NCBI GenBank assembly: GCA_016845445.1
Contig: JAERSU010000050.1
Coordinates: 1-35,774, forward strand
Reading direction: 5' to 3'
Source of the DNA: Oceanospirillaceae bacterium
Lineage (GTDB): Bacteria > Pseudomonadota > Gammaproteobacteria > Pseudomonadales > Balneatricaceae
Length of the DNA stretch: 35,774 nucleotides
A program made the translations under genes and the position numbers. Of this stretch, positions 19,630 through 28,220 are shown one piece after another (the first letter of the stretch is position 1; each line of letters opens with the position of its first letter). The notes beneath the pieces are model-generated. The model worked only from the letters and a program-made list of their open reading frames with translations, was not told the origin of the DNA and searched no databases.

Positions 19630-21234
19630 TTATTGCCCATGGTTGGCAGCTAGCTGTTGCTGCAACTTGCCAACCTGCCTGGACCAAGGCTGCAGATCCC
19701 GCACCTGGCGCGGCAAATCCCCCAAGGCCCCCTTGGCAGCGGCGGCACTATCGAAATTACCTAACAAGACCACATACCAATCTTCACCACCACGCTTTAA
19801 TTTAAGCACATAATTTGGCAAAGCAATGCCTTGTAACCGCGCCACAAACTGCTTAGCAGTGGCCTGATACCGCGCCCCCAACACCTGCAAACTATAATGC
19901 TCGGCGGGCAAGGCCATAAAGGCCAGCTCCCTAGACGAATAGGGGGGTTGGTTAACTATTGCAGGCGGGGCTTTAGGCGGCTCAATTGGCTGCGGCTGTG
20001 GCTTGGCCGACTCGGCCACCTCTTGTGCCACTGCTTGCAGTTGCGCTTGCAATGACTGGTTGTTAGCCAACAACTGATCTGTCACCTGCGCCTGTTGAGG
20101 GTCGACCAGCTTTGGCTTAGGCGCGGTCTGAGTGGGCGCCTGAGACTCTTCCGGTTGCAGGGTCTTGTACTCAGGCTGGGGCGACAAATCGATAGGTTCT
20201 AGCACAGGTAAAGGCTGTCGAGTGGCTTGTGGCACAGGCTCGACGGTCTCATCCTGATCTGGCAAAGGGATAGCTGGGGTCACCTCTTCAAGCACCGCCG
20301 TGGTGACCTGCTCGGCCGCATGTTGTGTGTCAACCAGACCTTCATTTGGGCCTATCATTGCTTGACGATTAAACCACCAGAGTAGCATCACCCCTAGCAA
20401 GACTATCACTATTGCCAGCATATGCCAGACAGGCAATCTAGCTTGCTGTTGCAAGCCACCTTGGCGGATGGCATTGCGCAACAGCATTTCTAAATAACCT
20501 GGCATACCACCGGCAGCGGCATACAACTGATGCAATTGTTCAGCATGTATACTGGCATCACCAGGCAATTCCATAGAAGCCACCAGCTGTTGCAAGTAAG
20601 CCAGGCTTTCTGCTTGGGTAAAGGGTGCCAAACTTAACTGATAATAACGCTCCTGGCGCAGCTCACTATATTGCTCGCTATCCAAACGGCTCACTAGTTG
20701 CGGCTCTGCAAATAGCACCACATGGGGACGGGCCTCAGCGGCACTACTGTGAGGTAAAATATTGGCAAGCAACTCCAAGGCTTCATCATCAAGCCAGTGG
20801 GCATCATCAACGAGAATCAACAGCACTTGATCATGGGCCACCAGTTGCTTCGACAAATCTTGAATAGCCAAGATAGACGCCTCCAGAGAAGCGTGCTTAG
20901 GTGTATCAATAGGCAACTGCGCCATCAACTCACGGACCAAACGAGGAGCACTTAACTCTTCCGTCGGGGCTATATGCAAGACACAGGTATCGGTCGGTTG
21001 TACGCGCATAAACTGCTGCACGAAGGTGCTCTTACCAGCCCCGACGGGGGCAGTGACCAGCACTAGATAGTCAGAAAAATGGCTTAAATGCAGCAAGGTA
21101 TCTAACTGCCGCTGACGACCAGCTGCTTGGTATTCTTTGGGGGCTGGCAGCAGGGTGCCAGATTTAGTTAGATCCCGCTTGTATGCCACATAGGCAGCAG
21201 CCAGGTTCACCTTGCCTTGAGCGGCAGTAGGCAT
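19630..21234 (-). CDS. damX: DamX-like cell-division protein: AAA ATPase + membrane segment + SPOR domain
   Basis: The 534-residue protein has an N-terminal AAA/ExeA-type ATPase domain with Walker A APVGAGKS at 62-69 and Walker B VLLILVDDAHWL at about 137-148. One membrane segment follows (about 270-288), then a Pro/Glu/Gln-rich periplasmic linker (about 295-445), and a C-terminal SPOR domain (about 455-525, HYSLQVLGARYQATAKQF ... WYVVLLGNFDSAAAAKGAL) that binds denuded septal peptidoglycan. This is the standard DamX layout, and the position directly after aroB is also typical. The start overlaps the aroB stop by 1 base (TAATG), so translation is coupled. Many DamX proteins have degenerate ATPase motifs; here both look intact, so ATPase activity is plausible. 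Confidence 0.9.
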   Translation of the reverse strand: MPTAAQGKVNLAAAYVAYKRDLTKSGTLLPAPKEYQAAGRQRQLDTLLHLSHFSDYLVLVTAPVGAGKSTFVQQFMRVQPTDTCVLHIAPTEELSAPRLVRELMAQLPIDTPKHASLEASILAIQDLSKQLVAHDQVLLILVDDAHWLDDEALELLANILPHSSAAEARPHVVLFAEPQLVSRLDSEQYSELRQERYYQLSLAPFTQAESLAYLQQLVASMELPGDASIHAEQLHQLYAAAGGMPGYLEMLLRNAIRQGGLQQQARLPVWHMLAIVIVLLGVMLLWWFNRQAMIGPNEGLVDTQHAAEQVTTAVLEEVTPAIPLPDQDETVEPVPQATRQPLPVLEPIDLSPQPEYKTLQPEESQAPTQTAPKPKLVDPQQAQVTDQLLANNQSLQAQLQAVAQEVAESAKPQPQPIEPPKAPPAIVNQPPYSSRELAFMALPAEHYSLQVLGARYQATAKQFVARLQGIALPNYVLKLKRGGEDWYVVLLGNFDSAAAAKGALGDLPRQVRDLQPWSRQVGKLQQQLAANHGQ

Positions 21235-22328
21235 TAGCCAGCCTGGCCTTGCAGCAGGGTCTGCTGTAATTTAGCAGCATCAAAATCACTGCTTACAAGG
21301 GCATCACCAAGACTGCGCATCAAGACCAAGCGCAACTGCCCATCCGTCACCTTCTTGTCAACTTTCATATGGATCATGAAGGCGTCAGCGGTCATATCTT
21401 GGGGAGCCCAACTAGGCAATCCTGCCCGCTGTAGAAGGTGTTGCACACGCTCAACATCAGCACGCGTAAGCCAACCAAGACGGTGCGATAGATCTGCCGC
21501 CATGGCCATTCCAGCGCCCACAGCTTCACCGTGCAACCACTTGCCATAGCCCTGTTCCGTTTCAATCGCGTGACCAAAGGTATGGCCTAAATTCAACAGC
21601 GCACGACAACCTTGCTCGCGCTCATCAGCAGCCACAATTTGCGCTTTCATATGACAAGAATGATAGATAGCCTGCACCGTTTCAGCATGTTCAAGAGACA
21701 TTAGCTGAGGCATATTTTGCTCTAACCAAGCTAGGAATTCAGCATCCCCAAGCAAGCCGTATTTGATCACTTCAGCAAGACCTGCACTTAACTCTCGCGA
21801 CGGCAGGCTAGCCAGGGTATGCGTATCAATCAACACACACTGCGGCTGATAAAAAGCGCCAATCATGTTCTTGCCACGGGGGTGATTCACACCGGTCTTA
21901 CCACCTACAGAAGAATCAACCTGAGATAACAAGGTGGTGGGGATTTGAATAAAATTAACACCGCGCTGATAACAAGCTGCGGCAAAGCCGGTCATATCAC
22001 CGATAACACCACCACCCAGAGCGATCAAGGTAGTGGTGCGATTGTGGCGCAGCTCCAGCAAACGATCAAAAATCAGATTAACCGTATACAGGGTTTTGTG
22101 TGCCTCACCGTCAGGCAAGACCACGCTGTCAGCCTGCAGCCCATGTAGACTCGCCATCACCTTGGCTAGGTACAAGGGCGCTATGGTTTCATTGGTCACC
22201 ACCAACACCTGCTGGCCTTTGATGTGTTGCCGCAACAATTCAGCCTGCGACAACAAGCCCGATCCAATGTGGATAGGATAACTACGATCGCCTAGATCAA
22301 CGTGCAAGGTTTTGCTGATAGCATTCAT
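21234..22328 (-). CDS. aroB: 3-dehydroquinate synthase
   Basis: AroB converts DAHP to 3-dehydroquinate, the second step of the shikimate pathway, using NAD+ and a divalent metal. The 364-residue protein has the NAD-binding region [10 protein letters not shown], the [19 protein letters not shown] signature, [23 protein letters not shown], and metal-ligand segments LAEVIKYG and [12 protein letters not shown] (His residues) with HGEAVGAGM. It follows aroK by 15 bases, and its stop overlaps the damX start. Confidence 0.98.
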   Translation of the reverse strand: MNAISKTLHVDLGDRSYPIHIGSGLLSQAELLRQHIKGQQVLVVTNETIAPLYLAKVMASLHGLQADSVVLPDGEAHKTLYTVNLIFDRLLELRHNRTTTLIALGGGVIGDMTGFAAACYQRGVNFIQIPTTLLSQVDSSVGGKTGVNHPRGKNMIGAFYQPQCVLIDTHTLASLPSRELSAGLAEVIKYGLLGDAEFLAWLEQNMPQLMSLEHAETVQAIYHSCHMKAQIVAADEREQGCRALLNLGHTFGHAIETEQGYGKWLHGEAVGAGMAMAADLSHRLGWLTRADVERVQHLLQRAGLPSWAPQDMTADAFMIHMKVDKKVTDGQLRLVLMRSLGDALVSSDFDAAKLQQTLLQGQAG

Positions 22329-22343
22329 GGTAATGGTCAGTTG

Positions 22344-22859
22344 TTAGAGCGAACGCAGGGCTTCAATTTGCTTAATAATATCGGCGGCCAGGGTACGCGG
22401 ATTTTGCGCACCCGTCGCGACGGTAATATCAGCGACTTCTTCGTACAGTGGATGACGACGCTCAAACAGATCTTCCAATACCTGGCGCGGGTCTTCATTT
22501 TGTAACAGAGGGCGATTCTTGTCTTTGGCCGTACGCTCAACTTGCTGCTCAACGGTGGCATACAAATACACCACCGTACCACGGGCAGACAAATGTTGAC
22601 GATTATCAGGGGTTTCAATAGCACCACCACCTGTGGCCATGACAATATCACGTTCCTGGGTTAATTCAGCAATGATATTGGCTTCGCGCTTACGAAAACC
22701 AGCTTCACCTTCTACATCAAAAATCCAGGGAATATCGGCACCAGAACGCTCTTCAATTTCGCGATCGGTATCCATAAAATCAAGCTTCAGCTCGCGGGCC
22801 AACTGTCGGCCAATAGTGCTTTTACCTGCCCCCATCGGGCCAACCAAAAATATATTCAC
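22344..22859 (-). CDS. aroK: Shikimate kinase I
   Basis: AroK phosphorylates shikimate at the 3-hydroxyl with ATP. I place the start at the GTG at 22857-22859 (reading [14 protein letters not shown]), giving 171 residues, matching E. coli AroK (173). The frame runs open for 50 more codons, but that stretch has no family similarity and passes through palindromic intergenic sequence. TTGGA lies 8 bases before the GTG. Walker [10 protein letters not shown], the shikimate-binding [14 protein letters not shown] (Asp), the MATGGGAI loop, and the lid region DKNRPLL are all present. It sits 168 bases downstream of pilQ, a classical arrangement. Confidence 0.95.
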   Translation of the reverse strand: MNIFLVGPMGAGKSTIGRQLARELKLDFMDTDREIEERSGADIPWIFDVEGEAGFRKREANIIAELTQERDIVMATGGGAIETPDNRQHLSARGTVVYLYATVEQQVERTAKDKNRPLLQNEDPRQVLEDLFERRHPLYEEVADITVATGAQNPRTLAADIIKQIEALRSL

Positions 22860-22927
22860 AGGCAATATCCAATATCCGGAATGAACTTCGTCGAGTCGCG
22901 CTCTAGTTAAGCGCACTAGTAAGGCAA

Positions 22928-22941
22928 GAGGGCACACCCTC
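22928..22941. repeat. Small hairpin in the pilQ-aroK gap
   Basis: GAGGG (22928-22932) pairs with CCCTC (22937-22941) around CACA. On the minus strand it is followed by a second imperfect GCGC dyad before the aroK start. It could attenuate read-through from the pil genes or be a worn REP unit. A possible aroK -10, TATGCT preceded by TGC, lies upstream near 22966-22971. Confidence 0.4.
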
Positions 22942-23027
22942 CTACCTGCTAAAATATGAGGACGAAGCATAGCAAATTCAAGCACTAAGGTGATAGTAAT
23001 AAATCTCAAATAGCAGCGAAAATGCAG

Positions 23028-24209
23028 CTAATTTCTAGCAATTAAACGCGGAGTGACAAACACCAACAACTCAAAACTCTGCACCTGCTGCTGTTTGGAT
23101 TGCCACCAGCGCTGCATAAAGGGCAAGGCCATCCATGCTGGGTTTTCCATTAAACTCTGCAACTGCTGTTCATACAGAGCCCCGCCAAGCACGATAGTTT
23201 GATCAAATGCCAAGCGTACCTGAGTATGTAAGCGATGGGTATTTAATGCTAGTTCACCATTGGCCAATAACTCGCCAACAGAATCCTGCACCACAGATAA
23301 ATCCAGTTCCACCTGGTCATCTACCAACACGCGTGGCGATACTAACAACCCCAAAACTGCTTGCTTCCAATGGCGACTCTCACCCTGGTCATCAGTGCTT
23401 GTATAAGGAATTTCTTGTCCTGTTTCTATGCGTCCTTGAGCCAAATGCTGCACCACAATTTGGGGCTGCGCGAGTGTCATCACCTGCCCACTGGCCTCCA
23501 TAGCAGCCAGCTCCATAGATAAATGAATATGCGGTGAAACAATACCTATTGCCAAGCCTGCGGCTTGTGGCATCACCTGGCTTGCCGCAGTAACTTGCTT
23601 GACCTCTGCCAGACCAGGCTGATGCATACTGACCTGCAGGCCACGCCTCAGGCTAGCCCCAGCATCACGACTGGCAATCAAAATACGTGCTTCAATTTGC
23701 ACCTGCGGCAGGGGCTTATCCAAGGCACTAATCAACCCTTGTAGCTTTTTAGTCGCGTCCCTAGGCATGTGTAACAACAACTGACTACCCCGCTCGTCTG
23801 CCACCAATGAGCCGCCGGCAAAAGCTGCCCCACTGGCTTGCAATTGGCTTGCTAACTGGGTTGCCGAAGCATACTGCAAAGGCACCACTGAGGTTTGCAT
23901 CATCGGCTCTGGCGCAGCCTCGGCCGCTGACACGACTAAACTCTTGGAAGAAACCCAATGGCAATGTAATGAGGGCAGTTCACACAGCTGTTGTAGCCCT
24001 TGATGAGCGGACAGCTGACGCCACTGCACGTGGGTAGACAACTCAATATCCGCAGCAATCAACACATCCACACCAGCTTCATCGGCTAGGCGCATAAATA
24101 ACTGAGCGATGGGCAAATGGACAGCCTGTAGGTGCATAGACTGGGCCCATGCCGATACCCCTACATGGCACAGCAGCCACGCTAACATAGCCAGCCAAAT
24201 AGATCTCAT
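23028..24209 (-). CDS. pilQ: Short PilQ/HofQ-type outer-membrane secretin
   Basis: I chose the ATG at 24207-24209: it overlaps the previous stop as ATGA and leaves a clean signal peptide (MRSIWLAMLAWLLCHVGVSAWAQS, cleavage after AWA). The longer frame to 24242 would overlap the upstream gene by 37 bases. The 393-residue protein has an STN-like domain (MHLQAVHLPIAQLFMRLADEAG), one N1-like ring domain (SVVPLQYASATQLASQLQ ... LISALDKPLPQVQIEARIL), and a C-terminal secretin barrel with the signature TGQEIPYTS and the end VQSFELLVFVTPRLI. It lacks the AMIN repeats and length (about 700 aa) of Pseudomonas-type PilQ, so it is nearer E. coli HofQ in size. The pore would serve type IV pilus extrusion or DNA uptake. 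Confidence 0.85.
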   Translation of the reverse strand: MRSIWLAMLAWLLCHVGVSAWAQSMHLQAVHLPIAQLFMRLADEAGVDVLIAADIELSTHVQWRQLSAHQGLQQLCELPSLHCHWVSSKSLVVSAAEAAPEPMMQTSVVPLQYASATQLASQLQASGAAFAGGSLVADERGSQLLLHMPRDATKKLQGLISALDKPLPQVQIEARILIASRDAGASLRRGLQVSMHQPGLAEVKQVTAASQVMPQAAGLAIGIVSPHIHLSMELAAMEASGQVMTLAQPQIVVQHLAQGRIETGQEIPYTSTDDQGESRHWKQAVLGLLVSPRVLVDDQVELDLSVVQDSVGELLANGELALNTHRLHTQVRLAFDQTIVLGGALYEQQLQSLMENPAWMALPFMQRWWQSKQQQVQSFELLVFVTPRLIARN

Positions 24210-24994
24210 GCACCGGCCCCACAGGCCCCTAATGGGCGACATAGGGCTTGTCTGTATTGACGCCCCTGACTATCCTGCCAAGTCACTCCATCCGCACTCA
24301 CAGTCAGCAGCTTAAACCCTTGCCACAGCTGCCCAAGCAAAACTTTTTGTGTAGTACCAAATGTATCTCGCAACCACACTCCCTGCTGAGCATCCTGCAA
24401 CCAATAGCCCATTAACTGCCAATTAATCTTGCTTTTGGGCGGGTCTGATTCTGTTGTAACACTGGCAACCAACGAAGGTTTAGGGCCGCTCTTCAGGGAC
24501 TCATCAGAGGCCCATGAAGCTTGCCAAATAGCTGGTGCAAAAAGACCCCTAACTTGCGGCAACGAAGAATCTTTAACACCTTCTCCACTTTGGCGCCATA
24601 GCAACAACAACGACCACCACTCTTGCTGGGGCTGCAAGCGCATTAACTCCAAGTGCCAGCCTGGCCACACTGGCAAATCCGCCACAAGAGACAAAAAGCG
24701 GCTTGGTAATTGCGCGCTTAACTGTATGGTTTGATCATCAGCTTGTAGCTGCAACTCAGTGGCGTGAGGCGCAAATAGGCGTAGCATTTGCTGTTGCAGA
24801 TGGTCAGTTGCTACGGCCGCTAATTGCCAGTCGACTGGCAATGGTTGGGTTTGTTTAGTATAAGCAGCCACAGGCAACAAAGGCACATACATGGCCTGCC
24901 AAAAGCACATTCGCCAGGTAGCAAAACCAGCTATACATACCAAGCCTGTGACGACCAGCAAAGCCACAACACCATAGCGCAAACAATAGATCAC
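24206..24994 (-). CDS. PilO-PilP-like fusion protein (inner-membrane alignment complex)
   Basis: The start is set at the GTG at 24992-24994: it forms a GTGA overlap with the pilN stop and has TTGGAG exactly 8 bases upstream. An upstream ATG (25039) would overlap pilN by 49 bases. The 262-residue product has one membrane segment (about 8-30), a PilO-like periplasmic region in which aromatic and Gln-rich strands alternate (about 35-150), a linker rich in Ser, Lys and Pro (about 150-185), and a C-terminal segment with INWQLMGYWLQDAQQGVWL...TTQKVLLGQLWQGFKLLTV that resembles the PilP homology region. In related operons PilO and PilP are separate, and PilP is a lipoprotein. The fusion reading is my inference from position and segment order, since sequence identity in these families is low. 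Confidence 0.6.
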   Translation of the reverse strand: MIYCLRYGVVALLVVTGLVCIAGFATWRMCFWQAMYVPLLPVAAYTKQTQPLPVDWQLAAVATDHLQQQMLRLFAPHATELQLQADDQTIQLSAQLPSRFLSLVADLPVWPGWHLELMRLQPQQEWWSLLLLWRQSGEGVKDSSLPQVRGLFAPAIWQASWASDESLKSGPKPSLVASVTTESDPPKSKINWQLMGYWLQDAQQGVWLRDTFGTTQKVLLGQLWQGFKLLTVSADGVTWQDSQGRQYRQALCRPLGACGAGA

Positions 24995-25563
24995 GTGTCT
25001 GGCTCCAAGGGCGTATAAACTAGCTGATACTGATACCAACCAGCCGCCCGCCGACTAGGCTGCACCCCAGCAAGCTGCAGCCAGGGCATGCGCTGCAAAG
25101 CCAACTGAATATCCGACCATGCTTTATGACTGTGCAGGGTAATCTGCAGCTGACCAGCCTGCCAGAGCAATTGCTCAATACGCGCATCCGTTAACTGAGC
25201 CAGCTGTTGCGTGACCAATAAATTCTGCAAAACCCTAGTTGATGCGTGCTTAGACTGATGCCATTGCCGAATAGCTGCTTGCTTAGTCAGCCACTGGTTC
25301 ATTTGCCGTGCTGAGCTCTGAGATGCCAGTTGCAAGGTGGCCGCAGACGCTAGGCTTGCTTGTTGCAACTGACCTGCTAACTGCTGCCGTGAATAGGCCA
25401 ACCAAACTGCAACCAGCAGTAGGCTGACCAGCAGCAAAACCAAACCACTGGCCAAATACACAAGCGTGCGCCAACGCCCAAGCAAGTGCAACCCACTAAC
25501 GGCACTCCCTTGGGCGTCAAGTGCCTGCACACCGGGTAAATGATTATCCGCTATATTGCGCAC
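24991..25563 (-). CDS. pilN: PilN-like inner-membrane protein
   Basis: A perfect AGGAGG (25574-25579) lies 10 bases before the GTG at 25561-25563, so I start there, giving 190 residues; the frame stays open to 25668 but without support. The layout is a cytoplasmic tail of about 33 residues, one membrane segment (about 34-56), a coiled-coil-like stretch rich in Gln, Ala and Ser, and a small alpha/beta periplasmic domain ending LQRMPWLQLAGVQPS...WYQYQLVYTP. That is the PilN plan. The cytoplasmic motif INLLPWR, which docks PilN to PilM, appears only in degenerate form (LHLLGRWR, residues 25-32). No pilM lies upstream; ponA is divergent 150 bases away. Confidence 0.75.
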   Translation of the reverse strand: MRNIADNHLPGVQALDAQGSAVSGLHLLGRWRTLVYLASGLVLLLVSLLLVAVWLAYSRQQLAGQLQQASLASAATLQLASQSSARQMNQWLTKQAAIRQWHQSKHASTRVLQNLLVTQQLAQLTDARIEQLLWQAGQLQITLHSHKAWSDIQLALQRMPWLQLAGVQPSRRAAGWYQYQLVYTPLEPDT

Positions 25564-25573
25564 GGCTAAGCTA

Positions 25574-25580
25574 CCTCCTT
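25574..25580 (-). promoter_or_regulatory. Strong Shine-Dalgarno that fixes the pilN start
   Basis: The minus-strand sequence AAGGAGG is a perfect anti-16S match and the only strong site near the open frame. It places the start at the GTG at 25563 rather than at the Met at 25668. Confidence 0.7.
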
Positions 25581-25636
25581 GTAAACCAAACCGAAGATAA
25601 ACAGGGCAATGCTGAAAGCATGATGGATTTTGCTCA

Positions 25637-25652
25637 CTTTGTGGTGACAAAG
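25637..25652. promoter_or_regulatory. Palindrome in the ponA / pilN divergent region
   Basis: CTTTGT-GGTG-ACAAAG is a perfect 6-bp dyad in the 149-base gap between the divergent genes. Candidate -10 boxes lie nearby: TATACT (25676-25681, plus strand, for ponA) and TATAAT (25695-25700, minus strand, for pilN), both lacking good -35 boxes. The dyad could be a regulator site, but it is short. Confidence 0.3.
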
Positions 25653-25712
25653 CTGGCGAAAAACACACAATCTTATATACTTTGGCCCTCTATCATTATA
25701 AGTAAGCATAGC

Positions 25713-28220
25713 ATGGCTTTTCGTCGCCGCTTGGGACAACTCATTATTTGGTCCACAGCATTAGGTCTGGTGGTGGCCTGCGCTCTACTGATTTTTATCT
25801 TTGCTTATCTGGTACCACGCCTGCCGGATGTCGCCAGCCTGCGTGATTACCATCTACAAACACCGTTGCGGGTCATGACTAAAGATGGCAAGCTGATTTC
25901 TGAATTTGGTGAGAAACGCCGCATGCCCTTGCGCATTGATCAGGTGCCGCAGGACTACATCAATGCCCTACTATCCGCCGAAGACGAGAATTTCTACCAG
26001 CATTACGGCGTCGATCCTAAAGCCCTATTACGCGCCGCTGTGCGCATGGTTCAAGCAGGCGGTCGTATTCAGGGAGGTGGCAGCACCATCACCATGCAGG
26101 TGGCCCGTAACTACCTGCTCACTCTGGAACAAACCTTTAGCCGTAAACTAAATGAAATACTCCTGTCCTTTCAGATCGAACAGCAATTAAGCAAAGACCA
26201 AATTCTGGAAATGTACATCAACAAGATGTTCATGGGTCACCGGGCCTACGGCATTGAAGCGGCGGCACAAGTTTATTACGGCCGCCACATGTGGCAATTG
26301 ACCCTCGCTGAACAAGCCATGATGGCAGGGCTATATAAGGCACCGTCACGCTACAACCCTATTTCCAACGCTGAACGCGCGAAAATCCGTCGTAATTGGA
26401 TTCTTGGCCGCATGCTGGCACTGGATTACATAGATCAGGCGCGTTACGAGGAAGCGGTTAACGCCCCTATTACGGCACGCTTTCATAGCCTTACACCTGA
26501 GACACAAGCGTCCTATGTCGCTGAAATGGTGCGCCAGGAACTGTTCGACACTTTCCCCCTTGAAGATGTCTACACCGGTGGCTATCGGGTCTACACGACC
26601 ATCGATAGTCGATTACAGGATGCGGCCCAATACGCGGTACAAAAAGGCCTACTAGCCTATGATCGACGCCATGGTTTTCGCGGTGTGGAAAAACACCATG
26701 GTGCCGATCTGAGTGACTACGAAGCCGAACGTATTCTCAATCGCACCCCGGTATTAGGACCTCTGCAACCGGCCATCGTGCGCAGCATCGATACCACCAA
26801 CCAAACCGCTGACTTGATGCTTCGTTATGGCGGGCAAGCCACCATCCGCTACGCTGATATGGAGTGGATTCGGCCACGCATCAGTATTGATCGACTAGGC
26901 GCAAAACCAGCCTTAATCACCGATATTTTGGCCATTGGCGACCAGGTTCGGATTCGTAAAGCCTACGGCGAATCAAACCTCTGGTTCCTTTCACAGGTGC
27001 CTGATGTGCAGGGCGCCCTGGTGGCCTTAAACCCGCAGGATGGCGCCATTATCTCGTTGGTCGGGGGGTTTGAGTATTTGCATAGCAAATTCAACCGCGC
27101 CACCCAGGCCTTGCGCCAACCCGGCTCCAACTTCAAGCCCTTTGTTTACTCTGCCGCATTGGAGCAGGGCTACACAGCTGCGAGCCTTATCAATGACGCA
27201 CCCGTGGTGTTTAATGATGCCAGCCTCGAAGATTCCTGGCGCCCAGAAAATTACAGCGGCAAATTTTTTGGCCCCACCCGCTTAAGGGAAGCCCTATATA
27301 AATCACGTAATCTGGTTTCCATTCGATTGTTACGTGAAATTGGCACTAGATACGCCATTAACTACGCCATACCCTTTGGCTTTCAAGCCGACCATCTACC
27401 ACGTAACCTGTCCCTAGCCTTAGGTAGCGCCTCCGTGCCACCCATTGACATTGCCACGGCATATGCCGCCCTTGCCAACACGGGTTACGCCATTAAACCC
27501 TATTTCATTGAACGCATCGAAGACAGCACGGGTAAGCTCCTCTATCAGGCCGAACCCATCACCGTGTGTGAAAACTGCGAATACTTGCCCAAGGCCGAAT
27601 TAATCAGCCTCAACCCCACAGATGACAGCATCAACGTAGCCGACAGTGCGGTAATGGCCCTCGGGGAGGAGGAACAAAACCTGCTTGATGGCCCTAAAAT
27701 CACCCACTTACCGATTGCCGAACGCATCATGGACCAGCGTGTAAATTATGTCATGCACACCATACTGCAAGACGTAATTACCCAAGGTACAGGACGTCGT
27801 GCTTTGAAATTAGAACGTACTGACCTTGCCGGTAAAACCGGCACCACCAACGACCAAAAAGACGCTTGGTTCTCTGGTTATAATGGTTCACTGGTAGCCT
27901 CAGCTTGGGTTGGTTTTGACCAACCCCAACCCCTAGGTCGCAACGAGTTTGGTAGTACCGCTGCACTACCTATCTGGATCGATTACATGGCCGAAGCCCT
28001 CAAGGACACACCAGAGCATAGCCATCAACAACCTGCTGGCATGGTGCAGGTGCGCATCAACAAGGATTCCGGTTTGCTTGCCCCCCGTGGGGACAACAAC
28101 AGCATGTTTGAACTGTTCCGTGAACACAAGGTACCCACGGAAGTCTCTGCCGCCAGCGTCAAACCAAGTAACGACAGTACACAAGCGCCGACCGAAGTGG
28201 CCCCCGAAGAAGTCTTCTAG
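25713..28220 (+). CDS. ponA: Penicillin-binding protein 1a, bifunctional peptidoglycan synthase
   Basis: The start is set at ATG 25713 (MAFRRRLGQLIIWS), which gives 835 residues, near E. coli MrcA (850). The frame is open for 64 more codons upstream, but that part overlaps the pilN promoter region and lacks family features. A membrane anchor (about 8-33) is followed by a family-51 glycosyltransferase domain with AEDENFYQHYG (catalytic Glu90) and GGSTITMQVARN, an OB-like insertion, and a transpeptidase domain with SNFK (Ser472, Lys475), SRN, and KTGT (Lys708). It polymerises and cross-links peptidoglycan. Divergence from the pil operon is the usual gammaproteobacterial arrangement. Its stop shares CTAG with the convergent nuclease gene. 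Confidence 0.96.
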   Translation: MAFRRRLGQLIIWSTALGLVVACALLIFIFAYLVPRLPDVASLRDYHLQTPLRVMTKDGKLISEFGEKRRMPLRIDQVPQDYINALLSAEDENFYQHYGVDPKALLRAAVRMVQAGGRIQGGGSTITMQVARNYLLTLEQTFSRKLNEILLSFQIEQQLSKDQILEMYINKMFMGHRAYGIEAAAQVYYGRHMWQLTLAEQAMMAGLYKAPSRYNPISNAERAKIRRNWILGRMLALDYIDQARYEEAVNAPITARFHSLTPETQASYVAEMVRQELFDTFPLEDVYTGGYRVYTTIDSRLQDAAQYAVQKGLLAYDRRHGFRGVEKHHGADLSDYEAERILNRTPVLGPLQPAIVRSIDTTNQTADLMLRYGGQATIRYADMEWIRPRISIDRLGAKPALITDILAIGDQVRIRKAYGESNLWFLSQVPDVQGALVALNPQDGAIISLVGGFEYLHSKFNRATQALRQPGSNFKPFVYSAALEQGYTAASLINDAPVVFNDASLEDSWRPENYSGKFFGPTRLREALYKSRNLVSIRLLREIGTRYAINYAIPFGFQADHLPRNLSLALGSASVPPIDIATAYAALANTGYAIKPYFIERIEDSTGKLLYQAEPITVCENCEYLPKAELISLNPTDDSINVADSAVMALGEEEQNLLDGPKITHLPIAERIMDQRVNYVMHTILQDVITQGTGRRALKLERTDLAGKTGTTNDQKDAWFSGYNGSLVASAWVGFDQPQPLGRNEFGSTAALPIWIDYMAEALKDTPEHSHQQPAGMVQVRINKDSGLLAPRGDNNSMFELFREHKVPTEVSAASVKPSNDSTQAPTEVAPEEVF

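Noticed and set aside
22860..23009. 50-residue N-terminal extension of aroK
   Set aside because: Family alignment starts at the GTG at 22859 with TTGGA upstream; the extension passes through palindromic intergenic DNA.
25521..25712. 64-residue N-terminal extension of ponA
   Set aside because: It overlaps the divergent pilN start and its ribosome binding site on the other strand, and PBP1a proteins start with a short basic tail before the membrane anchor, as at 25713.
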